Positions 53,126 through 61,616 are shown, counted from the first letter of the stretch. The stretch: 64,000 bases of DNA from Flavobacteriales bacterium (GCA_030584065.1 CP129489.1:1574640-1638639), one strand, 5' to 3'. The notes: generated by a model from the letters alone, not told the origin. Translations and numbers: made by a program.

Positions 53126-53731
53126 CTAAGGTGCCTCCGCATCATCGGAAACACGCGGTGGACCGCTCACCCGGCCGGAACCGTCCTCCGGCTGCAGCCT
53201 TGCCTTCCTGACCTGCTCCCAATACCGGTAGTGCATGCGGCGGGCCAAGGCCAGCAAGTCATCCGCGGCGATGCGAGCGGTGTGCAGCTGGATAGGGCGG
53301 CGCTCCTCGAACACACGCCCCTGGTCGTCGACCGTGTAGATGCCGGCATAGCGGGGAAGCACGATCGGGGAGGCGGTGCGGTATACCCGGCAGGGCATGG
53401 CGAAGCAGAAGTAATTGGGGCGGCGGCAATGAGCGGACCCAGCCCGATCACGCGCCCGCTCATGGGCCTCCACCCGTGTGCGCGTTGCATCGTCGCGCTC
53501 CACCGGGAATGCGCCATTGAGGAGCAGGCCCTGGCTGTGCTTGGGCTTCAGCAGGTCGTGCTTCAGGTCATTCCGGCTCACCTTGATCTCCACCTCGCAG
53601 ACATGCCCCTCCGGCGTCACGGTGAGGAGGTCGCTCTCCCAGGCGTAGAGCCTGGCATTCGGGGTGATCCACTCGTGCCGCAGCCCCATCGCGTGAAGGC
53701 GCATGTGCCAGGCGATGTCCGCTGCTTTCAT
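53126..53731 (-). CDS. PD-(D/E)XK nuclease-like protein related to MmcB
   Basis: 201 residues from ATG 53731. The segment WESDLLTVTPEGHVCEVEIK puts Asp34 and ExK (Glu48, Lys50) in the order of a PD-(D/E)XK core. VSRNDLKHDLLKPKHSQG and NYFCFAMPCRVY then match the layout of the MmcB/COG5321 group (VEIKxSxxDF...YFAVP). That group is linked with DNA repair and induced mutagenesis in Alphaproteobacteria. It is divergent from the STAS-like gene. TAGATTTA, six bases before the ATG, suggests a leaderless message. Catalysis is inferred from motif order only. Confidence 0.65.
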   Translation of the reverse strand: MKAADIAWHMRLHAMGLRHEWITPNARLYAWESDLLTVTPEGHVCEVEIKVSRNDLKHDLLKPKHSQGLLLNGAFPVERDDATRTRVEAHERARDRAGSAHCRRPNYFCFAMPCRVYRTASPIVLPRYAGIYTVDDQGRVFEERRPIQLHTARIAADDLLALARRMHYRYWEQVRKARLQPEDGSGRVSGPPRVSDDAEAP

Positions 53732-53737
53732 CGCCTC

Positions 53738-53745
53738 TAAATCTA
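53738..53745 (-). promoter_or_regulatory. -7 element (TAGATTTA) of the MmcB-like gene
   Basis: One base from TAnnTTTG, six bases before ATG 53731. It favours this start over the in-frame ATG at 53791. Confidence 0.5.
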
Positions 53746-53803
53746 AGGCGCGGCGGGCGGGCATGCAGGTGGGCCGACGCGCACGCATCAAGCCGCGGCT
53801 CCT

Positions 53804-53811
53804 TATCTTCA
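53804..53811 (+). promoter_or_regulatory. -7 element (TATCTTCA) of the STAS-like gene
   Basis: TAnnTTYR form with four bases (GGCC) to ATG 53816. Confidence 0.5.
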
Positions 53812-53815
53812 GGCC

Positions 53816-54217
53816 ATGGAGCGCAGGATCAGCACCCGATTGGCGGAGATGATGCTATCCGATGGCGACCGCATCATCGAGGTGCGCTACCGGGCGGGAC
53901 TGGACCTGGACGTGGAAGGGCTCCTGGAGGTGCAGCAGCGACGCGGTGAATTGACGGATGCACGGTGCGCGATGCTCGCTTTCTTCCAGCCCGGTACGTT
54001 GGCGGACCTCTCCGTGATGGACATGGACTTCTTCGGCGCCACGCGTGCAGGCGAGCAGCTCATCGCACTGGCCATCGTCACCGAGGATGACCTCGGAGAG
54101 GCCATGTCATCCATCTACTACAGCTACCATCCGCAGCCTTTCCCCACGCGCATGTTCAGGAGCGAGCGGGAGGCACGGACGTGGATCGCGGAGCAGCTGC
54201 GCATGGCTGGGATCTGA
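53816..54217 (+). CDS. STAS/SpoIIAA-like (DUF7793-type) protein
   Basis: 133 residues. The layout resembles a group of small Bacteroidota STAS-like proteins: DGDRIIEVRYRAGLDLDVEG at the front, a central LAFFQPGTLADLSVMDMDFF strand-helix where an anti-sigma-antagonist would carry its loop, ALAIVTEDDL, and the closing PTRMFRSEREARTWI. The usual phospho-Ser position is not obvious. Function unknown; a binding role is more likely than catalysis. It is divergent from the MmcB-like gene with an 84-base gap. The family assignment is from memory of the pattern and is moderate. Confidence 0.6.
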   Translation: MERRISTRLAEMMLSDGDRIIEVRYRAGLDLDVEGLLEVQQRRGELTDARCAMLAFFQPGTLADLSVMDMDFFGATRAGEQLIALAIVTEDDLGEAMSSIYYSYHPQPFPTRMFRSEREARTWIAEQLRMAGI

Positions 54218-54302
54218 AATCGGCTCCTGAGCGCTGCGCTCGCGCGAACAGAGGAGAAAGGTGGGTCAGCTGCCCAACGGTTGCGCTGAGGGCGCCCCTG
54301 GT

Positions 54303-54467
54303 TCACGGCACCTGCGTCGGAATGCTCGATGTGTGCTTCCAATCAGCGGGTGCCCCACTTCCGGTGAGGCCGTACTTGAGAAGGGCGAGCACACCCAGCA
54401 GAATGACCAACGGAATGATCACTTGACGAACGAGGCGGTCCACCCAATGCATGAGGCTACCTTCCAT
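54303..54467 (-). CDS. 54-residue single-pass membrane protein
   Basis: A short frame from ATG 54467 to TGA 54303: MEGSLMHWVDRLVRQ, then the hydrophobic stretch VIIPLVILLGVLALLKYGL (residues 16-34), then a polar tail ending TQVP. The balance of a basic amphipathic start, one membrane helix and a short tail is typical of real small membrane proteins. GAGCTTTG at 54504-54497, one base from TAnnTTTG, lies 29 bases upstream. No named family. It is tail-to-tail with the STAS-like gene. Confidence 0.55.
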   Translation of the reverse strand: MEGSLMHWVDRLVRQVIIPLVILLGVLALLKYGLTGSGAPADWKHTSSIPTQVP

Positions 54468-54609
54468 GGAATGCGGATTGTGGGCGCGCTTTCAAGCAAA
54501 GCTCACGCGCCGTCAAGCTATACGCGCCTGGCGCGCCAATGGTTGCAGGCAGCCTATTGCGGCCGCGTCGCCTGGTGCGGTGCGCATGCACGAACCGATC
54601 GGGGAGGCT

Positions 54610-55053
54610 TCAGGCTGCAACGGCGGCGGCGGCAATGCACCGGCGCGGGAAGCTCCCGGCCAGGTGGCGCCTGACGAAACGTGCCGAGCCATCGCTGCCC
54701 ACGAACTTGTTGTAGGTATTGGGCGGAACACCATAGAACGCGTGCTCACTGCCGTCGCCGAGGCAGACCCGCAGGACCTGTCCCTTGTACTGCCAGTTGG
54801 CCACGCCGCTAAGAAGGGCCACCTCGAATTCGGCCGCCTTTGCAGCCTGCGTCTCCGGATGCAGCGCTTCCAGCAGCTTGTAGGCCGCGATGATGCGCTG
54901 GCTCATGGCCTCAGCCGCCTCCCTTTCCGCTTCCTCCTGGAAACGGTCCGGGTGATGGCGTTTCATCAGGCCCTTGTATAGCCCGTTGAGCTCCTTCAGG
55001 CTCAGGCCCGAGGCGGCGCCGAGCAGCAAGCGGCTCTCATTGATTTCCTTCAT
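54610..55053 (-). CDS. J-domain protein with C-terminal KTSC domain
   Basis: 147 residues from ATG 55053. Residues about 8-60 form a J domain with HPD at 34-36 (LYKGLMKRHHPDRFQEE), the motif that stimulates DnaK/Hsp70 ATPase. Residues about 78-140 match the KTSC pattern (VANWQYKGQVLRVCLGDGSE, FYGVPPNTYNKFVGSDGSAR, then RRHLAG), a small domain of unknown function also found at the ends of lysyl-tRNA synthetases and in phage proteins. The protein ends in Ala/Cys-rich CIAAAAVAA. GACCTTTG at 55089-55082 may be the -7 element. Confidence 0.75.
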   Translation of the reverse strand: MKEINESRLLLGAASGLSLKELNGLYKGLMKRHHPDRFQEEAEREAAEAMSQRIIAAYKLLEALHPETQAAKAAEFEVALLSGVANWQYKGQVLRVCLGDGSEHAFYGVPPNTYNKFVGSDGSARFVRRHLAGSFPRRCIAAAAVAA

Positions 55054-55111
55054 GGCGGCGTGTTCACGGGAAAAACGGCCGCAAAGGTCGGCAAAAAGAC
55101 CGCTGTTCTGT

Positions 55112-56734
55112 TCAACGAACCATCCGCACGCTCCCGGTGCGCACACCTCCTTGGAACACGCTGAGCACATAGGTGCCCTCGTTCCAGGCCATCGCCTCAA
55201 CGGTGCAGGTGGAGGAACTGATGCGTGCGGCATGCAGCAGGCGCCCGGTGGCATCGGTCACTTCCAGCCGATCGGCCCCTTGCAAGGACTCTGGCAGGCG
55301 CACGGTGAAGCGGTCGGTGAAGGGATTGGGGAACACCTCCGGTTCGGGAAGGCGCACCTCATCGATGCCGATGGTCGCGCACGGGTTGTAGCTGCCATTG
55401 AGCGTGGTGGCGTTGAACACCGGCGACAGCCAATTCCTGAGCTCCTCGGCTGCCGGATTGGGGTTCGCCGTGCCGAAATGGAAGCTCATCTTGCCGAAGT
55501 AATCCGGTGCCGTGGGCGTATCACAGAAGGATGAGCCGCCCGTGAGGGTGCCGATGATTCGTTTCGATGCGTTGAACAGCGGGGCCCCGGAAGATCCGGG
55601 TTCCGTGACCCCATGGCCGTTCACGGTGGCCGCCCAGGTCACGCGCCAATGCGATCCGCTGGGTCCGCCCCACGTCGTGCTCACAAGGTTGGAAGTGTAG
55701 GTGCTGATCTTCTTGTAATCCCCATCGGGGTGGTGGATGCACACACCGGAATTCGACCCCGTTCCTGTGGCGTCCCAGCCGGCATAGTAGGCGCCGACCG
55801 AGGCCGGCACGGCACTGGTGAGCTCGAGCAGCGCGAAATCGGAGCCGCTATCCCCACCGTTGTCGTTGCTGTCAGCCCGCCGCGTACAGCCCACCATGTT
55901 GAACCCGTTGGTGGTACCGCCATCGCAGGATGCACGCTGGTAGTTCCAGCGGAACTGGAATGTGGCGAAGTTCGAGTCCTGGCTGTCCACGATGCAATGG
56001 TGCGCCGTGAGCACATAGGGCTTGCAATCCTGGGCGGTGTTGTTGACCAGTGCCCCGGTGCAGAAACCGGTGCCTGAGGGATCCACCACCCGGATCCGGA
56101 CCACCGAGTTCCGCTGGTCCACCCAGTTGTCGCCCTCCGGGCAGAGTACATCCACCTCGCACTCACCGGAGAGCATGTCCGCCATCCGATAGGCGTGGGC
56201 CAGCCGCCGCAGCCTCAGCGCTCCCTCTCCGCGCACGGCGGCCGGTTCGTGATACTCCAGCACGCAGGCATCGCCGCGGGTGAGATCGGTGGCCAACGCA
56301 CCGTTCTCCTGGACGTGCGCAGCCGTGTACCCGCCGTATACCTCGTCGCCGGAGGCGGAATAGACGTGGAGCTGAGCGCCGGGCGGCAGATGCACTTCCT
56401 CGAGGAAGAGCTCCATGGCGATCGCCCCGGGTGAGGTGATGCGAAGCCGCCAGAGGCGGTCGCCACCAGGCAGCTCGAGCCAGGTTCCATCGGTGCCGAG
56501 CGATGCCTCCAGCGCCACGAATCGCCCGTAGAGCGGAACCTTGCCCATGGCATCGCGCTGGCGGTCGTCCGCGCCTGCGGCATCGGCGTCGAAGGGAGCG
56601 GCCTCCACACCCGCCACCGCATGGGGGTCTAGGCCGAGGCGCATGCTCAGCGGCAGCGCACCCGTGGTTTCCTGGCCGAGGGCACCGGATGCGAAACCGA
56701 GGAGCACGACGTTGAGGGAAAGAGCAAGTCTCAT
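55112..56734 (-). CDS. T9SS-exported trypsin-fold protease, lysyl-endopeptidase-like
   Basis: 540 residues from ATG 56734 with a signal peptide (MRLALSLNVVLLGFASGALG). The prodomain (about 20-190) is followed by an S1-type protease domain: His in YVLTAHHCIV, Asp in DSGSDFALLEL, and Ser in TEPGSSGAPLFNASKRIIG. Several Cys pairs (FCTGALVNNTAQDC, CDGGTTNGFNMVGC) match the lysyl endopeptidase (Achromobacter protease I) group. The last 85 residues are a T9SS sorting domain (VFPNPFTDRFTV, VTDATGRLLHA). It is probably secreted and autoprocessed. Specificity for Lys is inferred from group resemblance only. TACATTCG lies 21 bases upstream. Confidence 0.88.
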   Translation of the reverse strand: MRLALSLNVVLLGFASGALGQETTGALPLSMRLGLDPHAVAGVEAAPFDADAAGADDRQRDAMGKVPLYGRFVALEASLGTDGTWLELPGGDRLWRLRITSPGAIAMELFLEEVHLPPGAQLHVYSASGDEVYGGYTAAHVQENGALATDLTRGDACVLEYHEPAAVRGEGALRLRRLAHAYRMADMLSGECEVDVLCPEGDNWVDQRNSVVRIRVVDPSGTGFCTGALVNNTAQDCKPYVLTAHHCIVDSQDSNFATFQFRWNYQRASCDGGTTNGFNMVGCTRRADSNDNGGDSGSDFALLELTSAVPASVGAYYAGWDATGTGSNSGVCIHHPDGDYKKISTYTSNLVSTTWGGPSGSHWRVTWAATVNGHGVTEPGSSGAPLFNASKRIIGTLTGGSSFCDTPTAPDYFGKMSFHFGTANPNPAAEELRNWLSPVFNATTLNGSYNPCATIGIDEVRLPEPEVFPNPFTDRFTVRLPESLQGADRLEVTDATGRLLHAARISSSTCTVEAMAWNEGTYVLSVFQGGVRTGSVRMVR

Positions 56735-56755
56735 GCAGATAGGGATGAATGGGGC

Positions 56756-56763
56756 GAATGTAG
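56756..56763 (-). promoter_or_regulatory. -7 element (TACATTCG) of the trypsin-fold protease gene
   Basis: TAnnTTCG, 21 bases before ATG 56734, pointing away from pbpC. Confidence 0.5.
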
Positions 56764-56831
56764 ACGAGCGGTTGCCGGAACCCAACGAACTTTCGCCCAT
56801 GGTTCCGGTGAACGGAGGAGGCCCGCGCCGG

Positions 56832-59192
56832 ATGCGGAATGCCCCTTGGATCCGCAGGCTGCGCTGGCACGCCGTTGCTGCGGCCCTGGTTCTAGCCTGG
56901 GGGCGGTGGGGGCCGATGGAGCCGCTCTTCGAAGGGCCGCGCAGCACGGTGCTGCTCGACCGCGATGGTGGCCTGCTGGGTGCCACGGTGGCCGCGGACG
57001 GCCAGTGGCGCATGCCCCCCGGCGATAGCATCCCCCACCGGTTCGAGCGCTGCCTCATCGCGTTCGAGGACCGCCGGTTCCGCGAGCATTGGGGCGTGCG
57101 CCTCCCTTCCCTCCTCCGCGCGGCGCGCCAGAACCTGCAGGCCGGCCGCACGGTGAGCGGAGGCAGCACCCTTACCATGCAGGTGGCGCGCATGGCACTG
57201 GGGCATCGGGAGCGCACGGTGCTGAACAAGCTCGAGGAGATCATGATGGCCCTGAGGCTGGAGCTGCGGTTCAGCAAGGATGAGATCCTGCGGATCTACG
57301 CTGCCAACGCGCCCTTCGGCGGCAATGTGGTGGGCCTGGAGGCCGCAGCATGGCGCTGGTACGGCCGGGACCCGCACTCCCTGGGCTGGGGTGAATGCGC
57401 CACCCTGGCCGTGCTTCCCAACGCCCCCGCCCGTATCCACCCGGGCCGCAACCGCGAGAGCCTGCGCGCCAAGCGGGACCGATTGCTGGACCGGCTGCTG
57501 GCCGCGGAGGCCCTGGATACACTGGCCTGGTCGTTGGCGCGCGAGGAACCGTTGCCTGAGGCACCTCACCCGCTGCCCCGGCTCGCCCCCCACCTCCTGG
57601 CCACGCTGCAGTCCTCGGGCCTCGAGGGGAAGCGCATCCGGAGCACGATTGACAGGGTCCTGCAGCAGCGGGTAATCGACCTGAGCCAGCGCTATGGCCA
57701 CCTGCTGCGGGCCAATGAGGTGCATAACGCAGCTGTCCTGATCCTGGATGTCCCGACAGGCGAGGTGCTCGCCTACCTGGGCAACCTGCCCGATGCCGAT
57801 GCCGCCCATGCCGGCCATGTGGATATCGTGCGTGCGCCCCGGAGCACCGGAAGCCTGCTGAAGCCCTTCCTCCATGCCGCCATGCTGCAGGCCGGGGAGC
57901 GCATGCCCGACCAGCTCGTGGCCGACCTGCCCACCAGCTACGACGGGTTCGCGCCACGGAACTTCGACGAGCGCTACAGCGGTGCGGTGCCGGCATCGCA
58001 GGCCCTGGCCCGCTCGCTCAACGTGCCTGCGGTGCGTGCGCTGCGCGAGCATGGCGTGGAGCGTACACGCGGCATGCTCATGGCCATGGGGCTCCTGCAC
58101 CTGGACCGCAGTTCGGCCCATTACGGCCTGTCGCTGATCCTCGGCGGGGGCGAAGGCACCCTCTGGGAGCTCACCGGCGCCTATGCCTCCATGGCCAGGG
58201 TGGTGCAGCGCTACACCGGGAGCGATGAGGCCTTGGCCGGCGCCGTGCATCCCCCCGTGGTGCATGGGGCCGAGCAGGCGGGGAACGATGCGCGACCCGT
58301 GCTGGGCGCCGGGGCGCTCTATCACACACTGATGGCCCTGCAGCAGGTGAACCGTCCGGAGAATGAGGCCGGCTGGCACCGATTCGATGGGGCGCGGCGC
58401 ATCGCTTGGAAGACAGGCACCAGCTTCGGCCAGCGCGATGCTTGGGCAATCGGCACCACGGACCGCCATACCGTGGGGGTATGGACCGGAAACGCAAGCG
58501 GCGAGGGCCGGCCCGGGCTCACCGGCACCTTGGCTGCCGCCCCCCTCCTCTTCGACCTCTTCGGCGCGCTGCCCCAAGGCGGCGGATTCGAGCCGCCCTA
58601 CGATGCACTGGAACCCATTTCCGTTTGCCGGGCGAGCGGCTACCGGGCAGGAATGGACTGCGACGATGCGGAGGAGCGACTGACCTTGCGCGAAGCGCTC
58701 CGCACCGCCCCCTGCCCCTATCACCGCCGGATCCTGGTGAACGCCAACGGCACCTGCCGCGTGCCCCCGGGGCCGGATGCACAGGTCCGCGCTTGGTTCT
58801 GCCTGCCACCGGCCATGGAGCACTACTACGCCCCTGAGCACCCTGCCTATCGCCCCTTGCCGCCCTGGGAGCCCGGCTCGGCAGTCCCTTCCATGCAGGA
58901 CCAGCCCATGCAGATGATCTATCCCGAGCAGAGCGCCACCCTCTACGTTCCGGTGCAGCTGAACGGCGAGCCGGGCCGGGTGGTGCTGCGGGCCGCGCAT
59001 CGGAACCCCCGCACCAAGGTCCATTGGGACCTGGATGGCGCCCCGATCGGCACCACGGTGGGCGACCATCAGCTGGCGGTGGAGTTGGGCGACGGCGACC
59101 ACATCCTCACCTTGACGGATGAGGCCGGCGCCTACCACCGCACCGGGTTCCGCACCATCTCCGCATCGCCTCGCCCCCCAACCGGTCCGTGA
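56832..59192 (+). CDS. pbpC: Penicillin-binding protein 1C
   Basis: 786 residues from ATG 56832, which has GGAGGAG at 56814-56820; ATG 56799 is the alternative. One membrane segment near residue 15-25 anchors it. The GT51 glycosyltransferase domain follows (EDRRFREHWGVRLPS, SGGSTLTMQVARM), then the transpeptidase domain with SLLK at 341-344, an SLN motif and KTGTSFGQRDAW. The BiPBP_C beta domain is at the end (about 690-775). This is the PBP1C family, which is often linked to alpha-2-macroglobulin genes. It is a bifunctional peptidoglycan synthase of the inner membrane. Divergent from the T9SS protease gene with 97 bases between them. Confidence 0.94.
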   Translation: MRNAPWIRRLRWHAVAAALVLAWGRWGPMEPLFEGPRSTVLLDRDGGLLGATVAADGQWRMPPGDSIPHRFERCLIAFEDRRFREHWGVRLPSLLRAARQNLQAGRTVSGGSTLTMQVARMALGHRERTVLNKLEEIMMALRLELRFSKDEILRIYAANAPFGGNVVGLEAAAWRWYGRDPHSLGWGECATLAVLPNAPARIHPGRNRESLRAKRDRLLDRLLAAEALDTLAWSLAREEPLPEAPHPLPRLAPHLLATLQSSGLEGKRIRSTIDRVLQQRVIDLSQRYGHLLRANEVHNAAVLILDVPTGEVLAYLGNLPDADAAHAGHVDIVRAPRSTGSLLKPFLHAAMLQAGERMPDQLVADLPTSYDGFAPRNFDERYSGAVPASQALARSLNVPAVRALREHGVERTRGMLMAMGLLHLDRSSAHYGLSLILGGGEGTLWELTGAYASMARVVQRYTGSDEALAGAVHPPVVHGAEQAGNDARPVLGAGALYHTLMALQQVNRPENEAGWHRFDGARRIAWKTGTSFGQRDAWAIGTTDRHTVGVWTGNASGEGRPGLTGTLAAAPLLFDLFGALPQGGGFEPPYDALEPISVCRASGYRAGMDCDDAEERLTLREALRTAPCPYHRRILVNANGTCRVPPGPDAQVRAWFCLPPAMEHYYAPEHPAYRPLPPWEPGSAVPSMQDQPMQMIYPEQSATLYVPVQLNGEPGRVVLRAAHRNPRTKVHWDLDGAPIGTTVGDHQLAVELGDGDHILTLTDEAGAYHRTGFRTISASPRPPTGP

Positions 59193-59256
59193 AGCCGATT
59201 CGATGGCCATGGCTTGACAGTTGTTGGGAGTGCCAAGGCAACCGCACCGCCATCCC

Positions 59257-60909
59257 ATGCGTTACATTGGCGTCTCATACCGCACTCCATTGATCGTCCC
59301 CTTCCGCCACGCCGCCCTGGTCGGCGCTTTGGTGCTATCCGCAGCGCTCACGGCACAACCGGTGCCGCCCCCGTCAGCTGCCGACCCTGCCACCACCGGA
59401 AAGCTCGAATCCCTGCTCTACCACATCGACCGCATGTACGTGGACGATGTGGACAAGCAGAAGCTCGTTGACGCGGCCATCGTGCGGATGCTCGAGGAGC
59501 TGGACCCGCATTCGATCTACATCCCCAAAGAGGAGCTTGAGGAGGTGAACGAGCCGCTGAAGGGCAACTTCGAGGGCGTCGGCATCCAGTTCAACATCAT
59601 CCGCGATACGATCTACGTGGTGGATGCCATACCTGGCGGTCCCAGCGAACGCCTCGGAATCCGGGCAGGCGACCGCATCCTCTCCATCGAGGGCGAGAAT
59701 GCCGCCGGTGCGGGCTTCAAGAACAGCGATGTGATGAAGCGCCTGCGCGGGAAGAAGGGGACCAAGGTGGCGGTGGCAGTGGCACGCAAGGGCGAGCCGG
59801 CCCCGCTGGATTTCGTGATCACCCGGGACAAGATCCCCATCTACAGCGTGGAGGCCAGCTACATGGCCTCGCCCCAGGTGGGCTACATCAAGGTGAGCCG
59901 CTTCAGCGCCACCACCATGAAGGAATTCCGGGAGAAGATGGACGAACTGAAAGCCAAGGGTATGCAGGACCTGATCCTCGACCTGCAGGGCAATGGCGGC
60001 GGCTATCTGCGGACGGCCATCGAGATGAGCGATGAATTCCTCGGCGACCGCAAGCTCATCGTGTACACGCAGGGGCGCACCTCGGCCCGCGAGGACACCT
60101 ATTCCACGAAGGAGGGCCGCTTCGAGAAGGGCCGGCTGGTGGTGCTCGTGGACGAAGGCAGCGCCAGTGCCAGCGAGATCGTGAGCGGTGCGATCCAGGA
60201 CTGGGACCGTGGACTCATCGTAGGCCGCAGGAGCTTCGGCAAAGGGCTCGTGCAGCGGCCGGTGATGCTCCCCGATGGCAGTGCCGTGCGGCTCACGGTG
60301 AGCCGCTACTACACCCCCAGCGGCCGCTGCATCCAGAAACCCTATGACGACGGCGTGGAGGCCTATCGCGGCGAGAAGGTCGCCCGGCTGGCAGCGGGCG
60401 AGCTCACCAGCGCCGACAGCGTGCACCTGGCCGATACGGTGAAGTACTACACGATGAACAAGCGCGTGGTCTACGGTGGAGGAGGCATCCTGCCCGACGT
60501 TTTCGTGCCGATCGATACCACCCAGAGCAGCGCCTACTTCGGCCAGCTGGTGCGCAAAGGGGTGCTGAACACCTTCGCCCTCTCCTATGTGGATGACCAT
60601 CGCGAGGAGCTCAAGCAGCGTTATGCGGGACCGGATCAGTTCCGCCAAGCCTTCCAGGTGGGCGACGTGATGCTCGATGCCTTGGAAGCCTATGCCGCCA
60701 AGGAGGGCATCGCTCCCGATGCCGCGGGGATGGATCGCTCCCAGGCCCTGATCGCCCTGCGGCTGAAGGCCCTGCTGGCACGCGACCTCTGGGACACCAG
60801 CGCCTACTGGCAGATGATCAATGCGGAGAATCCCGTGGACCGCAGCTTCCAGAAGGCCCTGGAGGTGCTGTCCGATGACAGCTTCCAGCGGCTGGGCATG
60901 TCGCGTTGA
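59257..60909 (+). CDS. S41 family C-terminal processing peptidase
   Basis: 550 residues. The signal segment is FRHAALVGALVLSAALTAQP. A PDZ domain (about 100-190, GVGIQFNIIRDTIYVVDAIP) precedes the S41 protease core. The catalytic Ser lies in GSASASE at 301-307 and the Lys in SFGKGLVQ about 20 residues on, the Ser-Lys dyad of CtpA/Prc. The periplasmic enzyme cleaves C-termini of substrate proteins. ATG 59257 is used here, but a TACATTGG sequence (59263-59270) lies over codons 3 to 5. If that is the -7 element, the true start is TTG at 59290, just before the signal segment. Confidence 0.92.
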   Translation: MRYIGVSYRTPLIVPFRHAALVGALVLSAALTAQPVPPPSAADPATTGKLESLLYHIDRMYVDDVDKQKLVDAAIVRMLEELDPHSIYIPKEELEEVNEPLKGNFEGVGIQFNIIRDTIYVVDAIPGGPSERLGIRAGDRILSIEGENAAGAGFKNSDVMKRLRGKKGTKVAVAVARKGEPAPLDFVITRDKIPIYSVEASYMASPQVGYIKVSRFSATTMKEFREKMDELKAKGMQDLILDLQGNGGGYLRTAIEMSDEFLGDRKLIVYTQGRTSAREDTYSTKEGRFEKGRLVVLVDEGSASASEIVSGAIQDWDRGLIVGRRSFGKGLVQRPVMLPDGSAVRLTVSRYYTPSGRCIQKPYDDGVEAYRGEKVARLAAGELTSADSVHLADTVKYYTMNKRVVYGGGGILPDVFVPIDTTQSSAYFGQLVRKGVLNTFALSYVDDHREELKQRYAGPDQFRQAFQVGDVMLDALEAYAAKEGIAPDAAGMDRSQALIALRLKALLARDLWDTSAYWQMINAENPVDRSFQKALEVLSDDSFQRLGMSR

Positions 60910-60960
60910 CGCCAAATGCAAAGGGATCGTTAAGGCGCGCTTGCGCGGACGGCCTTGGCC

Positions 60961-60968
60961 TATTTTCG
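60961..60968 (+). promoter_or_regulatory. -7 element (TATTTTCG) of the DUF1573 gene
   Basis: TAnnTTCG, 16 bases before ATG 60985. A TTG at 60941-60943 lies 17 bases upstream of it. Confidence 0.55.
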
Positions 60969-60984
60969 CAACCCGAAACACCGC

Positions 60985-61569
60985 ATGACGAAACCCGCTA
61001 CTCCCATGAAAGACAAGATCCAGATCGCATTGCTCGGCGTCATCGCCGTGGCGCTCGGCGTCATCGCCTGGGGCCAGCTCTCCGGCACGGGAAGCGACTC
61101 CGGCAGCAACGTTGTGGCCGCCGCGAGCAGCGCAGCCTCCCCTGCAGGCCAGTCGTTCGACCCTATGGCCAACACCAGCGCTCCCGTGGTGGACAACACC
61201 CCGAAGACGACGCTGAACTTCGGCAAGTACGAGCACGATTTCGGCACCGTGAAGCAGGACTCGAAGAACAAGTACGTCTTCACCTTCACCAACACCGGCA
61301 AGGAGCCGCTGATCATCGAGAGCGCCACCGGCAGCTGCGGCTGCACGGTGCCCAACTACCCCAAGGCGCCGATCCCCCCGGGCGGCACGGGCGACATTGA
61401 AGTGGAGTACAGCCCCGGCAAGCAGGAGAACGCCCAGACGAAGACGGTGAAGGTGGTGGCCAACACCGAGCCCAAGGAGACCGAGCTCCGCATCAAGGCC
61501 TTCGTGCAACCCGGCACCGGCAACCCCAACGCCGGCGGCGAAGGCCAGACCATCACCATCGGTCAGTAA
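60985..61569 (+). CDS. DUF1573 domain protein
   Basis: 194 residues from ATG 60985; ATG 61006 is close by and gives a tighter signal anchor. A hydrophobic segment (IQIALLGVIAVALGVIAWGQL) and a Ser/Ala-rich linker lead to a DUF1573 beta domain (about 75-170). Its signatures are FGKYEHDFGTVKQDSKNKYV, TFTNTGKEPLIIESATGSCG and CTVPNYPKAPIPPG; DUF1573 proteins share the SCGCT motif. The family is widespread in Bacteroidota as envelope proteins of unknown role. A clear terminator follows at 61587. Confidence 0.9.
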   Translation: MTKPATPMKDKIQIALLGVIAVALGVIAWGQLSGTGSDSGSNVVAAASSAASPAGQSFDPMANTSAPVVDNTPKTTLNFGKYEHDFGTVKQDSKNKYVFTFTNTGKEPLIIESATGSCGCTVPNYPKAPIPPGGTGDIEVEYSPGKQENAQTKTVKVVANTEPKETELRIKAFVQPGTGNPNAGGEGQTITIGQ

Positions 61570-61586
61570 TCAACCGCATCGCATCG

Positions 61587-61616
61587 AAGAAGCCCTGCCT
61601 GCCGGCGGGGTTTCTT
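61587..61616. terminator. Rho-independent terminator after the DUF1573 gene
   Basis: A 13-bp stem with two G-T pairs (arms 61587-61599 and 61604-61616, loop TGCC), with an AAGAA side and a TTTCTT side. It lies 18 bases past the stop codon and is roughly symmetric, so it could also end the minus-strand unit coming from the pterin dehydratase gene. Confidence 0.8.

Noticed and set aside
56892-59258. Open frame of 788 codons antisense to pbpC
   Set aside because: It lies opposite a complete PBP1C with all catalytic motifs and shows no protein family pattern.
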